Source: Symsagittifera roscoffensis | Taxonomy: Eukaryota; Xenacoelomorpha; Acoela; Convolutidae | DNA length: 64,000 bases | Assembly (NCBI RefSeq): GCF_963678635.1 | Contig: NC_087063.1 | Location: 60,520,759-60,584,758 of the forward strand | Direction of reading: 5' to 3' | Part shown: positions 32,037 through 42,474 of the stretch, one piece after another | How positions within the stretch are numbered: the stretch's first letter is position 1 | How the letters are laid out: the number at the start of each line of letters is the position of its first letter | Made by a program: the position numbers and the translations under genes | Notes under the pieces: model-generated | Seen by the model: the letters and a program-made list of their open reading frames with translations, nothing else | Databases searched by the model: none | Told to the model about the DNA's origin: nothing

Positions 32037-32969
32037 TCATAGTGCAGTCACTAGATTCACCTCAGTTCCTCCATGACAATCTGCAATCAGTTCAGTTTCT
32101 GTTTTCGCCTTCATCACAATGTTACCGAACAATATCGTCAGTTGCTTGTGTTGTTTCTCCAGGGTCTCCACGCAATCCAGACCTCCACAGATGTGACCTT
32201 CCAGTCCACAGATTTCTGCAAGGCAACTACCAGGTTTGACGCAGTCCTCTGGTCCCCAGATAGGCAACTCTACTTTGTCTTCTCCGTTGCTCTTAGAGGC
32301 TGTCAGCGTCAAAATATAGATGATGTTCAGATCACGCAAGTTACAGTCTGACTTCAGTTCCCTCTGCTCATCTTGTGTCGCCCGTAATATCAAATCAGCG
32401 TTGAGACTAGGACACCATGATGGTTTCATCAGTTCCGATACCACCATTAAGCTCGTTCTCAGTAGTTCATCCGAGAATCCCAATCCAAACTCTACTCGGT
32501 TGTCAGATTCTGGCACGGAAGGTGCAGTCACCTTTTCCTCCAAGACTAGTCCCAGCTTGTTCTGCTGATTAGTAGCGCTTCCTATCGTTACAATTCTTGA
32601 CGTCCAGAATCTTAGCAACACTGCTTGCTCGTAATCAAAGAAGCAATCGCGTATGTCTTCGTTTAGGAAAGGGTTGTACGCCATCCCCATGATTCCGGAT
32701 ACGTAACTGTATGATTCCTTCCTGATCAGTCCACAGTATTCACTGGACCTCGGGAGTGCTCCCATAGATTCTTTGGAGAGCCTCAGCTCCTTGTTTGAGA
32801 ACCTCCTAATTCGGTCTATTTTCTTCATCGGTTCTAGTTCCACAGGTTCTTTCATATTCACTCGCATTGGTTTGCTCTGATATATGTCCAAACGTGCTAT
32901 CAGCAGCAAGGCTTTCGCTCGTTCATCGCCTTCTCTTAGCATCTTGACACAAGTGTTCAATGCTGGCAC
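32037..32969 (-). pseudogene. 3' module segment 8, element B (310-codon open frame)
   Basis: This is one of the longest intact frames of the module. Landmarks on the minus strand are 'RRFSNKELRLSKESMGALP', 'MAYNPFLNEDIRDCFFDYE', 'AVLLRFWTSRIVTIG' (counterpart of the 231-bp repeat in A), 'KPSWCPSLNADLILRATQDE' and a Cys/Gly-rich end 'EICGLEGHICGGLDCVET'. The Cys pattern could bind a metal, but no known finger is matched. It lacks the tandem amplification found in A, so it represents the unexpanded state. Confidence 0.6.
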
Positions 32970-33074
32970 TGAAATTTTCTTCTATCATAAATGGAACGAA
33001 ACAGAGAGCGTCTATCCGCTTCGCGCACGCTTTTGCTTATCCTTCTTGGGTCATCAGATCCCTCACATTTGTCA

Positions 33075-33416
33075 TTAAGAACACTTTTCCTCGCTTCGAT
33101 CAAAGTATCGTAACACTACCGCTCTCCACGGAAGGCTCACCAACTGCTCGATCGTTTCCGCGTGCTTTTCAGACGATACCAGAGTCCCGTATGCCTTCTG
33201 GTTCAGGGTGGTGCCTTGTATCATCGTCTCCAAATAAGCTTCCATGGTACTTTTGTCTTCCAGAGCCATTGAGTGTCCTCTGGCCGAATTTCTGTACTCT
33301 AACATCTCCATGTATCCACCGGCGGGTTCATCAATCGATACAGTTTCCGACACTGTCAGTCGGTTATATTCCACTGGGACTAGCTGTCCTACGACGCTTC
33401 CCTTTCCGTGATTCAT
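33075..33416 (-). pseudogene. 3' module segment 7b, element B
   Basis: 113 open codons upstream of segment 8 in the same order, with 'VVGQLVPVEYNRLTVSETVS' and 'LVSLPWRAVVLRYF'. Element A has no counterpart; its sequence jumps from the region equivalent to 33480 directly into the 231-bp array, so A has lost this piece. Function unknown. Confidence 0.5.
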
Positions 33417-33473
33417 GGGAGACGGTTTGAAGTCTTTCAGAGTACTCTCTCGACATTGGCTGAGTATCTCAGT

Positions 33474-33779
33474 TTATAACGTCGCTCCAATCACAGTGCG
33501 GTCACTCTTCTTGGCTTTGTAACAGGCTGATTTTGTTCCTGCCATGAAAATGGGCGGCACCCTCGCTACGTTTTTCAACACCCTGTCTGTGCCAGGCAAT
33601 CGATCATCACCCTGTCCAAAGCCCATAGCTTCCTCGACGCGTTTTCTTTTAGCTGAGCTGACGGTTTTCATCGAGATCTCGGAGTCCACCTTTGTCTTCC
33701 CCGTTTTCCTCAATGTCACCTTGCTGCCCAGTTTCATCTTCATTTCATTAATTCTGTCAATCACCGTTTTCGATCGCAC
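33474..33779 (-). pseudogene. 3' module segment 7a, basic region, element B
   Basis: 101 open codons, Lys/Arg-rich ('MKMKLGSKVTLRKTGKTK', 'SSAKRKRVEEA'), including a nuclear-localisation-like KRKR. The end 'PPIFMAGTKSACYKAKKS' aligns with A at about 21090-21140. No domain is recognised. Confidence 0.5.
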
Positions 33780-34550
33780 CGTTCCTTCCGGGTTCTTGAC
33801 AGATATACCACTTCTCCACTGTGTTATTGCGGCGTCATCTTGATAGGAGAGTTTGCCTCACTTTCGTCAGTGGTCGAGTCAATCAACAACTCGCTCAATC
33901 TCCCTTCACACTCGTCGAGTTTGTCAAGGACTTCCGGCATTTGTGGTCGCTTGAGACCTAGTTTCAAAATAGACTGGGTTCCTTAGCTCTGAACTACTGC
34001 CCAGACCTCTTCCATGAAGGCCACTCTGTCCATTCTGCATCCCGTCCTATTTTCATGGTCTCTATGATGCACCTCCTACTATTCTTCGGGCAACGTTTCC
34101 AAGAAAGGTACTCTGGCAGTGCCTTCAATCCTTCTTCTTCTTGGTGATTTCATCAAGAGTTTCTGTTCGGTATTCTTAGAATTACTCGGAGAGCTGCTCT
34201 CCGGCAAGTTCCGGTTCGTTCCCATGAAAGCCGACGGAATTCCAGCGTGGAATTTCCCTCGTCTGCCGGCTCAATCGTCGCTTCCAACGTGTCCGTGCCG
34301 TTTTCAAAATCGCTGAGGAAATTGAAGTCCTAGCTGGATATCCCTCCTGTCGAAGCCTTATTGTCTTCTCTCTCGGCTTTATCGGGATCCTGTTGCATGG
34401 CTTCATCCGATCGACGGCTTCCTCCCTGCCAATCATCTCGTCTCGGATTCTTTCCGGAACTTGAGGGCCCTTGCTCTTCACTCCTTACCACATCAGGAAA
34501 TTTTGGTATAACTAGTCTGCCAGCGGACTGATGTTCCTCCTCTCCATGAA
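33780..34550 (-). other. Degenerate stretch of the 3' module, element B
   Basis: About 0.77 kb with frames interrupted by stops. One Arg-rich 99-codon frame (34182-34481, minus) could be real or incidental. By position it corresponds to A 19945-20586. Nothing is recognised. Confidence 0.35.
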
Positions 34551-35461
34551 CTACTTTGACTTCTTCATGTCCGAAAGTGCTAGCATGTTTCTAGTCTGTA
34601 GGGTTCCTCCCTCCGTTAACCTTGGAATTATACTTGTTAAGATCAGGGAGGCTTCTGGTAAGTCAGCCTTGCCTCTCATAATCATAAGCGCTAGATCCAG
34701 TTTCGCCCATTCCTCGTCAAACCTCCCAGGCTTCGGAGTCGCTGCATTGCTCATTCGTCTCCTCGTTGCTACGTCAGTGTAAATAAACTGCGTATACTGC
34801 AGCACTGCGACGTTTCTGCCAATGAAACACGGATCCATCATTTCAGAGAATTTCGCCATCCTCTTTTCGTTAAACTCAAAGGCTCCCATCCTAGGGGTTT
34901 GCACTGCGGAGACTGCACCGAGCAGCATCCTCCTTATCCGTCGAAGTTAATGACCGTCATATCTGGCTCCTATATCTTTCAAAACAATATGTTTTCACTT
35001 ATGAGTTCTCGCAGTACATGCTGCTTACACCAATTCAGCGCACTTCCGTCCACTGCTGATATGAGGTTCAGATGCAGCACCGACCTCCTGTATGCTTCCA
35101 CCTTAACATCAGGGAAAGCAAACGTGACTGAAGGTCTATATATGAACGTACCGAACTCCGCGGCTCCTCTGATCAATGCTAAGGGATCGGTCCTCATAGC
35201 TAAGCTCAGATCAGTTAAAAAGGGCATGCCCCCAACATGACGTCGCACGTCATCCTCCCTCTGAATCACTTCATCCTCTCCTGTTCCAAAACGATTCTGC
35301 TGCAGCAGGTACTGGATAAGAGTAAGTCGCAAATATCTTATCTTGTTCCAGGAATCCATAGATCGCTTCACGTCGAGTTTCCTCACATTCTCTGTCATCT
35401 GCTCCGGATAGCGTGTCAAATTCATCAATCCTCCCAAGTTTCCGTGCGTTATCGCGATCAA
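34551..35461 (-). pseudogene. 3' module segment 6, element B
   Basis: Frames 34979-35461 (160 codons) and 34551-34928 (125 codons) together match A 19282-19923 and the end of A's segment 5: 'IAITHGNLGGLMNLTRYPEQM' / A 'LILLTHGELTVFYRLMKYGEPL', 'LTDLSLAMRTDPLALIRG' and 'DPCFIGRNVAVLQYT'. The C-terminal frame adds a helical stretch ('KPGRFDEEWAKLDLALMIM'). Conserved hydrophobic core positions suggest a real fold, unidentified. Confidence 0.55.
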
Positions 35462-35479
35462 CGTTAGAAGTCCATCTAA

Positions 35480-36690
35480 TCACAAATTCTGCACTCCTTC
35501 GGTGAGCAGTATCGCTCTTCCTTTCACAAAATTCTCTGCTCCAAACGTCACAAACAGGGCTAGTAATTCAACGATCGATACTTCGACGACTACTTGGAGG
35601 AATTCATTTATCAGATATCGAGAAAATGAGGGGATATTTTTGCCAAGAAGGACGGGGTCCATCCGGCTCCTTGCCCTTCCAACAAGCTGTCAGTCCGGTC
35701 AAAGCCTTCTTCTCCCTTCACATTCTGTGTCCAGAAAGCTTCCAGGGTCACTTGGCACACTCTGTTCTTGAACTCGGCTGATTTCTCTTCAGCATTTTCG
35801 GCCAGGCTTACCTCATTCACTAAGTAGGCATAGATTTTCCTGATCATCACTGGGCCTTGCTCGAAAGCATCCGCACCCAATGCTGATATCTGAGTGGTCA
35901 AGTGCAACCACTTGTTAGCCTCCGGTTTCGTTCTCAAAACCACCGCTTCAAAGTGAGCTCTGGTCTCCTTGGAATTCTTATTTCTCTCTCCTTCGTCTTT
36001 TATTTCCATTCCTCGGAACCAAAAATTGTTTGACATCGCCACAATCACTCTATCGTCATCGTCAATTCCTGGCTTCATTTTGAGCTGTCGGCTGAAGTTA
36101 GACAGTTCCAACCCCAGTACCTCGTCTAAAACTAGCATGTGTAGTGAATGGTCCTTGAATCCTCGCATCACATTTGAGATGTCAGACCACACCGCAGGTA
36201 ATTCAGCCGCGAGTGGCCTCAGATTCTGCATCTCTATTCCGCGATTTGGGGCACATATGATCACATCATATTTCTCTTCCGAGAGCAAAGCCACCATCGC
36301 ATAAACAAACTTCAGTCCATCCGGGAGCTGTGCATATCCCGGAGACCAGGCAAATACGGCTCCCGGTGTTATCATGGTGAAGGCACCTTCAATCAGGGTG
36401 TCCACTACTTCACCTATTGACTCGAGGATATTCTTTATAGCTGGCCACACAGCGTCTTCGGCTGTCGTAGGCTCTCTGAGTCTGCTCAGGATACACCTAC
36501 TATGTAGATGGTCGTTCCAGCCAGCAAATACGATCGTGATCGGGTTCATTTCTGTCTGTCGTTTTACCTCGATTGCCATCAAAACAGATACATTAGGTCC
36601 AGGTCGACGCTGCCAACATTATAACATCAGGCCAAAACAGAGACTTGGATTCATACACGAAGTCTGAGCTCGCGACTATCATAATCTACG
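35480..36690 (-). pseudogene. 3' module segment 5: GxND-motif region, element B
   Basis: A 323-codon open frame (35611-36582) plus flanking frames. In order: 'IVASSDFVYES' upstream (about 36650-36685), 'TIVFAGWNDHLHSRCIL', 'SPGYAQLPDGLKFVYAMVALL', 'DVIICAPNRGIEMQNLRPLA', 'VWSDISNVMRGF', and a C-terminal helical region with 'QISALGADAFEQGPVMIRKI'. It is the best preserved copy of this segment and collinear with A 17680-19281. AGxNDH resembles SGNH block III and PGY may mark the block II glycine, but a catalytic Ser and DxxH are not evident, so the fold is uncertain. Confidence 0.55.
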
Positions 36691-37060
36691 CCTTCCTCTT
36701 TTCTGCTTTGTCATACGCAGCAAAGATGGTCTCATATTTTTTGATCGCCTTCAATCCACCGTGCCTGTGAACATCACCTTCTTGATTCACTTGTTTTGGG
36801 TACGCTCTTTCTTTTACATGACCTGGGGGTGCTTTTATCTGTCTGATAATTTTTACGTGTTGTCCTATTGGTGCCCTCGTCGTCAAGAATCTTCCGGGTC
36901 CTTCTTCTCGGTTTCCTTCATCGTGGCTCAGTTTCACATCCTGCAACGGTCTCGCATTTACTGGATACATTGTAATGTTTGAGGGCAGTCCCCCTAAGTC
37001 GGCAAATCTCAAGGCGGTTGTAGAGCTGAAGTTTATGCCAGCGGCTATCAACCAGTCCAC
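36686..37060 (-). pseudogene. 3' module segment 4, element B
   Basis: 124 open codons beginning 'MDWLIAAGINFSSTTALRFADLGGLP' and 'MYPVNARPLQDV', matching A 17500-17640. It continues into a basic, probably disordered tail. No family is recognised. Confidence 0.55.
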
Positions 37061-37072
37061 GCCTGTTATTGA

Positions 37073-37934
37073 TTACAGTCCGTTGACAGACAGTCTCGCT
37101 CCAGTTAACATCCTCATGGCATCTGCTGCAAAACTCACCGTCTGGAGGTTCAATTTCATCAGATCCGTCTCCGCGGTTGGATTGACAGGTCCTAATCTAC
37201 GTCTTGAATGAACGGTTCTCCTCATTGGCGCTTCCCCCAATCGATCTTGTACATCTGTCTTTTGCCCTGGCTCGCAAGAGCTCTGCGGCTTGTATGTCAC
37301 GGCTGGGACTTTTCGCAAACGTGTTTCTAAGTTAGGGGGCACGAAGGTTGAAACTGCCGGCGCATTCGTGGTTTCTTTCTTCTTCAGCACTCCCGTGTCA
37401 AAGAGCTCGATTTCCATTTCATTCAGTCGCTCTTGGAAGACTCTGTTCAACCAGGCTTGTCCTTCAATGCTATCAAAGTGGATTCCATTGGTGAATTATC
37501 TGGCCTGATCCATAGCTCTCAGCTCGTGTTCATAATATATAAGGGTCAGATGTCCAGCATTCCGACTCGCCAAGTTCCTTAATATTTTGTTCCACCTGAT
37601 GACTCCTTCATTATGTCTTCTTCCTGTCGCTGTCAACGTATTCGTGCGCAATTGAATTTATGGCAGAGAGTAGTTAATAGGCACACCATCATTGACTCCC
37701 ATTGTGCCTATCATCTGAGCCTCTTGATACATTATTCGTCCCTATAGGGATCATTATGCAAGGGATCTTCCCTGGTCTCATCAGCTCCACCATCCGAAAT
37801 AGCTGGGCTATCGTTGCACCTCCAAAGGCCATCACCGTAGTGATTGAGGAGGTCCTCAAATTCTGGAGCACTCTGACCAAGCTGTCACCCAGTATCAGAT
37901 GGGATGTCCCAAGTGGCGGTTGCTGCAGCTTCAC
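37073..37934 (-). pseudogene. 3' module segment 3: SGNH-like domain, element B (internally deleted)
   Basis: The N-terminal part (37689-37934) has block I 'LILGDSLVRVL' with GDS at 37881-37889, the block II Gly in 'AFGGATI', and 'PIGTNNVSRG' (block III) at 37727-37746. A deletion and degenerate interval follow. The C-terminal part resumes at about 37490 with 'NGIHFDSIEGQ', where the block V Asp is Asn, then runs in frame to 37073. So the nucleophile motif is intact here but the Asp of DxxH is not, the reverse of element A. Confidence 0.7.
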
Positions 37935-38401
37935 TTTTGGGCTCCAAGTGGATCGTTTGAAGCAGGCTCGCGAATCCGTGTCCGGAACTCCTGTAAAGCT
38001 TTACTTCAACTGATTGTTTTTCTGCACGTCAATCACTCGGGACACTTTCTTCATCGACATTTCTCGTATCTTTCTGTCTGTAACCTTAGAGTTCTTTGTC
38101 GGTAACGTTGTATCACTAACTCCCGTTCTCGTCATCATCTCCCGGAACCTGGCGCATTCATATTAGCGACCAATCGTCCAGCTGTTTCTATCAATTTTTG
38201 CACAGTTTGCTTCACGACTGGGTCACCTATGGTGTCACTCGGGTCCCGGATTTTCACTCAACCAGTCGTGGCTGGAAGTTGCGCCTCCGTCGTTTGACTC
38301 AACTCGCGAGGCGTCATAAGTTCCATCGGGGACTGCCCACGAGAAATATTCCTTGTAGGTATCACTTTTTCTACGCATGTAGTCAACGTCGGCAGCTCCG
38401 A
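37935..38401 (-). other. Degenerate linker between coiled coil and SGNH-like domain, element B
   Basis: About 0.47 kb in broken frames, corresponding by position to the disordered N-terminal half of A's 16139-17191 frame. No motif is recognised. Confidence 0.4.
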
Positions 38402-39049
38402 TCACTCTTTGTACTCTCGCCTCAAGCGCTCTATTTCTTCAGCCTGTTTCTTGTTACAATCTTCAAACTGTTTCTTCCACATGTCTCTATCTTCCTCTCT
38501 ACTGGTCTTGGTCATTTCATCCAGCTCCCTTCTGGTCTTCTCCAGTTCTTCTACCGTTCCGTTAAGGTCTTGCATGGTTTCGTTCGTCTGAACCTCTTCC
38601 TCTACTCTCGTCCTCTTTGGTGGCACAGCTGCTCTCAGTTGTGTACTAGACGAGTCAGCCTCGCTGTTCATCTCCTGATGTATCCTTCACAGACCAGGCC
38701 TAAGCTTAGTTGGCAGAGGCATCCCGCCTGGTTGGTATGTCCGGTAACTTCCAGGCTCGTTCGCCAAGTCACTTCCTGAGAGAGCCCCGTTTCTCCACCT
38801 CATTACCCTCAAGTTTGGGCGGTCTATTACTCCTCTTTCTCCATATTCTGCCATCAATAATACTTTCGTGGGGCGATCCCCACGGTTATCATGCCCCAAG
38901 ATGTTTATTAAGGCGGTCAGCAACATGACTACCTCTGGGTCCTGCAGAGCGAAGTATCGATCCATCAGCGGACGATAGGTCGCATCTACCATCGGTCCCT
39001 TATATGCCTCTGCCAGGTCCATTAATTCGTTCAAGTTGAAGTTGTCCAT
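38402..39049 (-). pseudogene. 3' module segment 2: coiled-coil protein, element B
   Basis: This starts at ATG 39049 ('MDNFNLNELMDLAEAYKG') just after an AT-rich gap, which makes it a plausible true initiation site for a second protein. Frame 38687-39049 is followed after one stop by 38402-38671, a strongly charged coiled coil ('GTVEELEKTRRELDEMTK', 'FEDCNKKQAEEIERLRR'). Its counterpart in A is 15441-16120. A putative nuclear-localisation string 'PPKRTRVEEE' precedes the coil. Confidence 0.65.
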
Positions 39050-39465
39050 GTTCCTTCAGATTTCATTTTATTGTCAGTTTGATGAATTGAAATCAAGTGA
39101 ATAATTAAATGATCAATCAGGATCTAGAAAAGAGATCACGAAAATTGCACATTTGTCTACTTTTTTTAAATATTTTTTTTTATTTATTTAAGACAGTTGG
39201 CTAAAAAGATTTTGATCCTAAATTTTTTTAAATCAGTTTGTTGCTAAAATTTTGGAATTCGACATACGAATGGACAGTCCAAACTTTGGATCTATTCCTA
39301 AGACCGTCATTCGGTTATCCATGGTCACTAATTCCCTCTTACCCAAGGTCTTAATAACATAACAAACAACATAACATAACACACACACAACATTTAGAAT
39401 GATGACTTCCGGCATGCCACCTAAACTCAGCCTACACTTAAGTAATATTTTTTATGTAAGAATAC
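39050..39465 (-). other. AT-rich gap inside the 3' module, element B
   Basis: 0.42 kb without coding potential between the macro-like and coiled-coil segments, in the same position as 14844-15440 in A. It has homopolymer T/A runs at about 39150-39240. It could be an intron or the leader of a downstream transcript. Confidence 0.5.
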
Positions 39466-39950
39466 TTATATATTAGTATCAGAGAAGATTACGTGTATCA
39501 GTGCATACAGCTCCCGTGGATACAGTCGTCCTCTGTTCGGATCGTACACTGGAAGCGAGATTTCCTTCACTTCCCTTTCCACAAGGGAGTCCCTATATCT
39601 CCTCAAGGACATGACTAGGTTTTCCGGGTCCACGTGCCGCTTCTCCGTCGCCCTCGTCACCAAGAAGCATAATTACTTTCTATGTATCTGTGACGACGCC
39701 CTTGCCTGTTTCTGCTTCTAGATCACCTGTCTCTCTTGCTATTTTTAGGTTTTTTATTAATAATTTCTCAGTGTGTGTAAGACCTACCCCCACTCCCGGA
39801 CAAAAGTATCCATCGACGTCCCCGTCAATGGCATACCAGACATTAAATCGAAGTTGGAAACAGGAATGAATAATTCCCCTTCCTGGGCAGCCCAGGAACG
39901 ATCATCCTTTTCGGTTTTTATGTATTTCATGCTTTCACGATACCTCTATT
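39466..39950 (-). pseudogene. 3' module segment 1: macro-like domain remnant, element B
   Basis: On the minus strand, 'AIDGDVDGYFCPGVGVGLTHTEKLL' style sequence (39700-39850, shared in part with A) is followed by a deletion that removes the first half of the macro-like domain. The second half is open at 39466-39663: 'LRRYRDSLVEREVKEISLPVYDPN' and 'ALIHVIFSDTNI'. It aligns with A 14607-14820 and keeps the same pattern of strand-helix-strand residues. The last 14 codons present in A are lost. Confidence 0.58.
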
Positions 39951-40943
39951 AGTTCAAGATCTTCTGCTGCGTTGTCAAAGACTCTTCCACCTGGTTTGAG
40001 ATACCGATCACTGTCAGGGTCTTGACACACCTCCCTGTCCAGATCCCTTGCTCTAGTCTCCATTAGTAGTGTGTGGATCGCTAGCTCTGACAGTTCCGAT
40101 CCTGAGCTCGAGTTCCTGTCTGAGTAGGTGTCGATTCCTGAATTCCAGGAATTATCAACAATTGAAGAGTCTTCGATGGAGCACGTTCCCTCCTCCGGAT
40201 CAGTTCTGTGCGTTCTATTCATTCATCTGAACTATCCGGACAAAATTTTTATCCTCCAGGTCTTGTTCCTCATCAGGAATTTTCTCTTCTACATCAGACT
40301 CCCCGGACAACTTTCATGTCGTGGGTGTTGATTCTGAACTCGTCTGCTCTCCTCGCCGTTTGTCTCCCCGGACAAATTTCCTTGCCCTAGGTTCTGTTCA
40401 ACCTCCTCACCTTCCTTATCCTGGTTTTCAAAGGTAACGGTTTTCTTTTGTGTGTCGCTCCCCTGTTCTTTCCGTTTGTATGATGTGCTCGTCAAGAGGT
40501 TTTGGGGTATCGAGGACACTAGTTGCTGAGCTATACTCCTACAATCCTTTTCATTCTCTTTGTGTTGTCGTCTTGACGGCATGATGTTCACCCTCTTGAT
40601 AACTGTCAGTGATTCCATGGCTGCTGCGGGTCATCTATGGTCACTTCTCTCTCCAACAATCCACCCAGCATCCGCATCACTTGTGGTGTGACCTGTCCCG
40701 TTTTATCCAATAATGAAAGGCTGTTTATGTTGATGCGAGAGAGTTCGTGCTGGACCAGGTTTTAGCGCTGCAATAGATCCAAGGCTATCGGGTCCTTCTT
40801 GGATAGAATCTTTATCTCAGCTGCTTTCTCTACAGGTAACTCAGGATGTCCTGGAATCGGATGTCCAGACTTGTCCAACCATTTCATCAAGGGAAGCGTC
40901 TCACAAGTTTCTTTTTTCAGAAACGAGAACCCTTCCTTGATTT
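39935..40943 (-). pseudogene. RNase H-integrase linker, element B (integrase deleted)
   Basis: Frames 40289-40618 and 39935-40222 plus the interval to 40943 correspond to A 11390-12100: 'GFSFLKKETCETLPLMKWLDKSG' / A 'GFSFMDKEAYDSPPLTRWLDKSG' and a shared 'LSGESD'. The frame then jumps directly to the 3' module at about 39950. The entire integrase, 1.5 kb in A, is missing. Confidence 0.6.
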
Positions 40944-42474
40944 CTACCTGATTGGTTTGCTTCTGTTCGAGTCTTTTACAAAACTCAGTCTTCTTACTGA
41001 GGCTGTCAGCATTCCTGAGATGGCTACTACTGGTGCATCTGTGTCAAGAAGATACATGCCTTTCTCAGTAGGCATGCCTAGCGCTGGAGCTTCGCACAGT
41101 TCCCGCTTTATGTTCTCGAAGGCAGCGTGTGATTCTTCGTTCCATTCGAACTTCTTTCCTTTGTTGTGCATCATCTTCTGCATGGGAAACACCTTGTCTG
41201 CGTATCCTTTTATGAACTCACGGTAATAATTGGCAAACCCTAGGAAGCTCATGAGTTTTCTGTCTGTTCTGGGAGCCTTCCATGTCAACACATCCTCTTT
41301 TGCTTCCGGGTCCGGCCTCACGCCATGCCTGTTTCACCATTCTTCCTAGATACTTAATCGAATCCCTGAGAATCTCACTTTTCGATGGTTTACATTTCAA
41401 GCCTGCTCTCTTCATGCAGCCAAAGACTTCCTCTAGCCGATCAATGTTGTGTTTCAGGGTGGGTGTTGCTATGACTACGTCATCCACGTAACACATCACC
41501 AGGTTCCTGTACTTCTTCATCACCTTGGTCAAAGCCTGAGCCATCTCTCTTTGAAAAGTTGCCGTGGCGTTGCACAAGCCAAAGGGCATCGTCTTCCACT
41601 GGTACAACCCCAATTCACATGTGAATCCGGTCTTTTTGCTGTCTTCCTTCCACAGAGAGACCTGCCAGAAGGCATAATCCAAGGCCAGTGTGGTGAAGAA
41701 CTTGGCGTCACCAAGTGTCGAGAGGCATTCGTCTCTTCTCGGTATCGAGTACGCATCTCTTATTGTCACCGCGTTCAAGTAGCGAAAGTCGCAACAGAAC
41801 CTAAGCTGCCCTCTTCCTTTTTGTCATGACTACCCCGCGAGCCCACGGCAATTTCGAGCGTTCTATCATGTCGTATTAGAGCAACATTTCTATTTCCGCT
41901 CGGCACGCTTCCAATTTATGTGGCTTCACTCGTCTTGCGCCTTCCCTATGGGGAACGACGCCTTCCTCTAGCTCGATTTCGTGTTCGACGAATGTGCAAC
42001 AACCGATATCCGCCTTATGTTTCGAAAATACATCCGCCTTCCAATTTAAAACCGTCCGCAATGATTTAAAAATTCCCTCGCCTATTTTACCTTTCAAGTG
42101 TTCTATTTCTGGCAAAACCGGTTTGTCAGATTCTATTTCATATGACGAGGGGCGTTCCGAAAAATTTGAGCAGCTCGACAAGCCGTCGTCCGTTTAGGAT
42201 TTCGTTGAAAACAGTTTATGAATAGATTTAAAATCATTAATTCTTTTTAAAATTTTATCTTTATTGGCATGATAAGGGCTGTCTTTCACACTAAATCTCT
42301 TCAAGTTTTGTGTCTCTTCATAGTCGGTCCTCATCGGCAAAGCGTAATTTTTCCACGCTGGATGGAAACCGTGGTGTCCAGTGTGTTCAATTACCGTTTC
42401 GTATTACCGAGAAGGTCCGGCCTAAAATCACCTAACTTTGAATATTTTGGTTCGGTACCAAACAAACCTGTTTA
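40944..42474 (-). pseudogene. Reverse transcriptase and partial RNase H, element B
   Basis: Frames 41876-42181 (pre-RT spacer), 41218-41778 (RT) and 40944-41321 (connection and RNase H start). RT has 'DYAFWQVSLW' (motif A Asp), 'FGLCNATATFQREMAQ', YVDD at 41479-41490, then 'ERLEEVFGCMKRAGLKCKPSK'. The connection 'SFLGFANYYREFIKGYADK' is present, unlike in A. RNase H begins 'YLLDTDAPVVAISGML' and is then cut by a deletion, so the Glu and later Asp residues are gone. A frameshift near 41290 and stops break the frame. Confidence 0.9.

Noticed and set aside
32519-32536. GGTG-CAGT-CACC palindrome within segment 8 of B, and TAGTG-CAGT-CACTA at about 32041
   Set aside because: These share the core of the leader palindromes, but both lie in sequence encoding Val-Thr-Ala, and A has no counterpart. 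Coincidence is likely.
38198-38779. 193-codon plus-strand open frame in element B
   Set aside because: It is antisense to the coiled-coil and linker coding sequence; the minus-strand frames align with element A, so this is a shadow.
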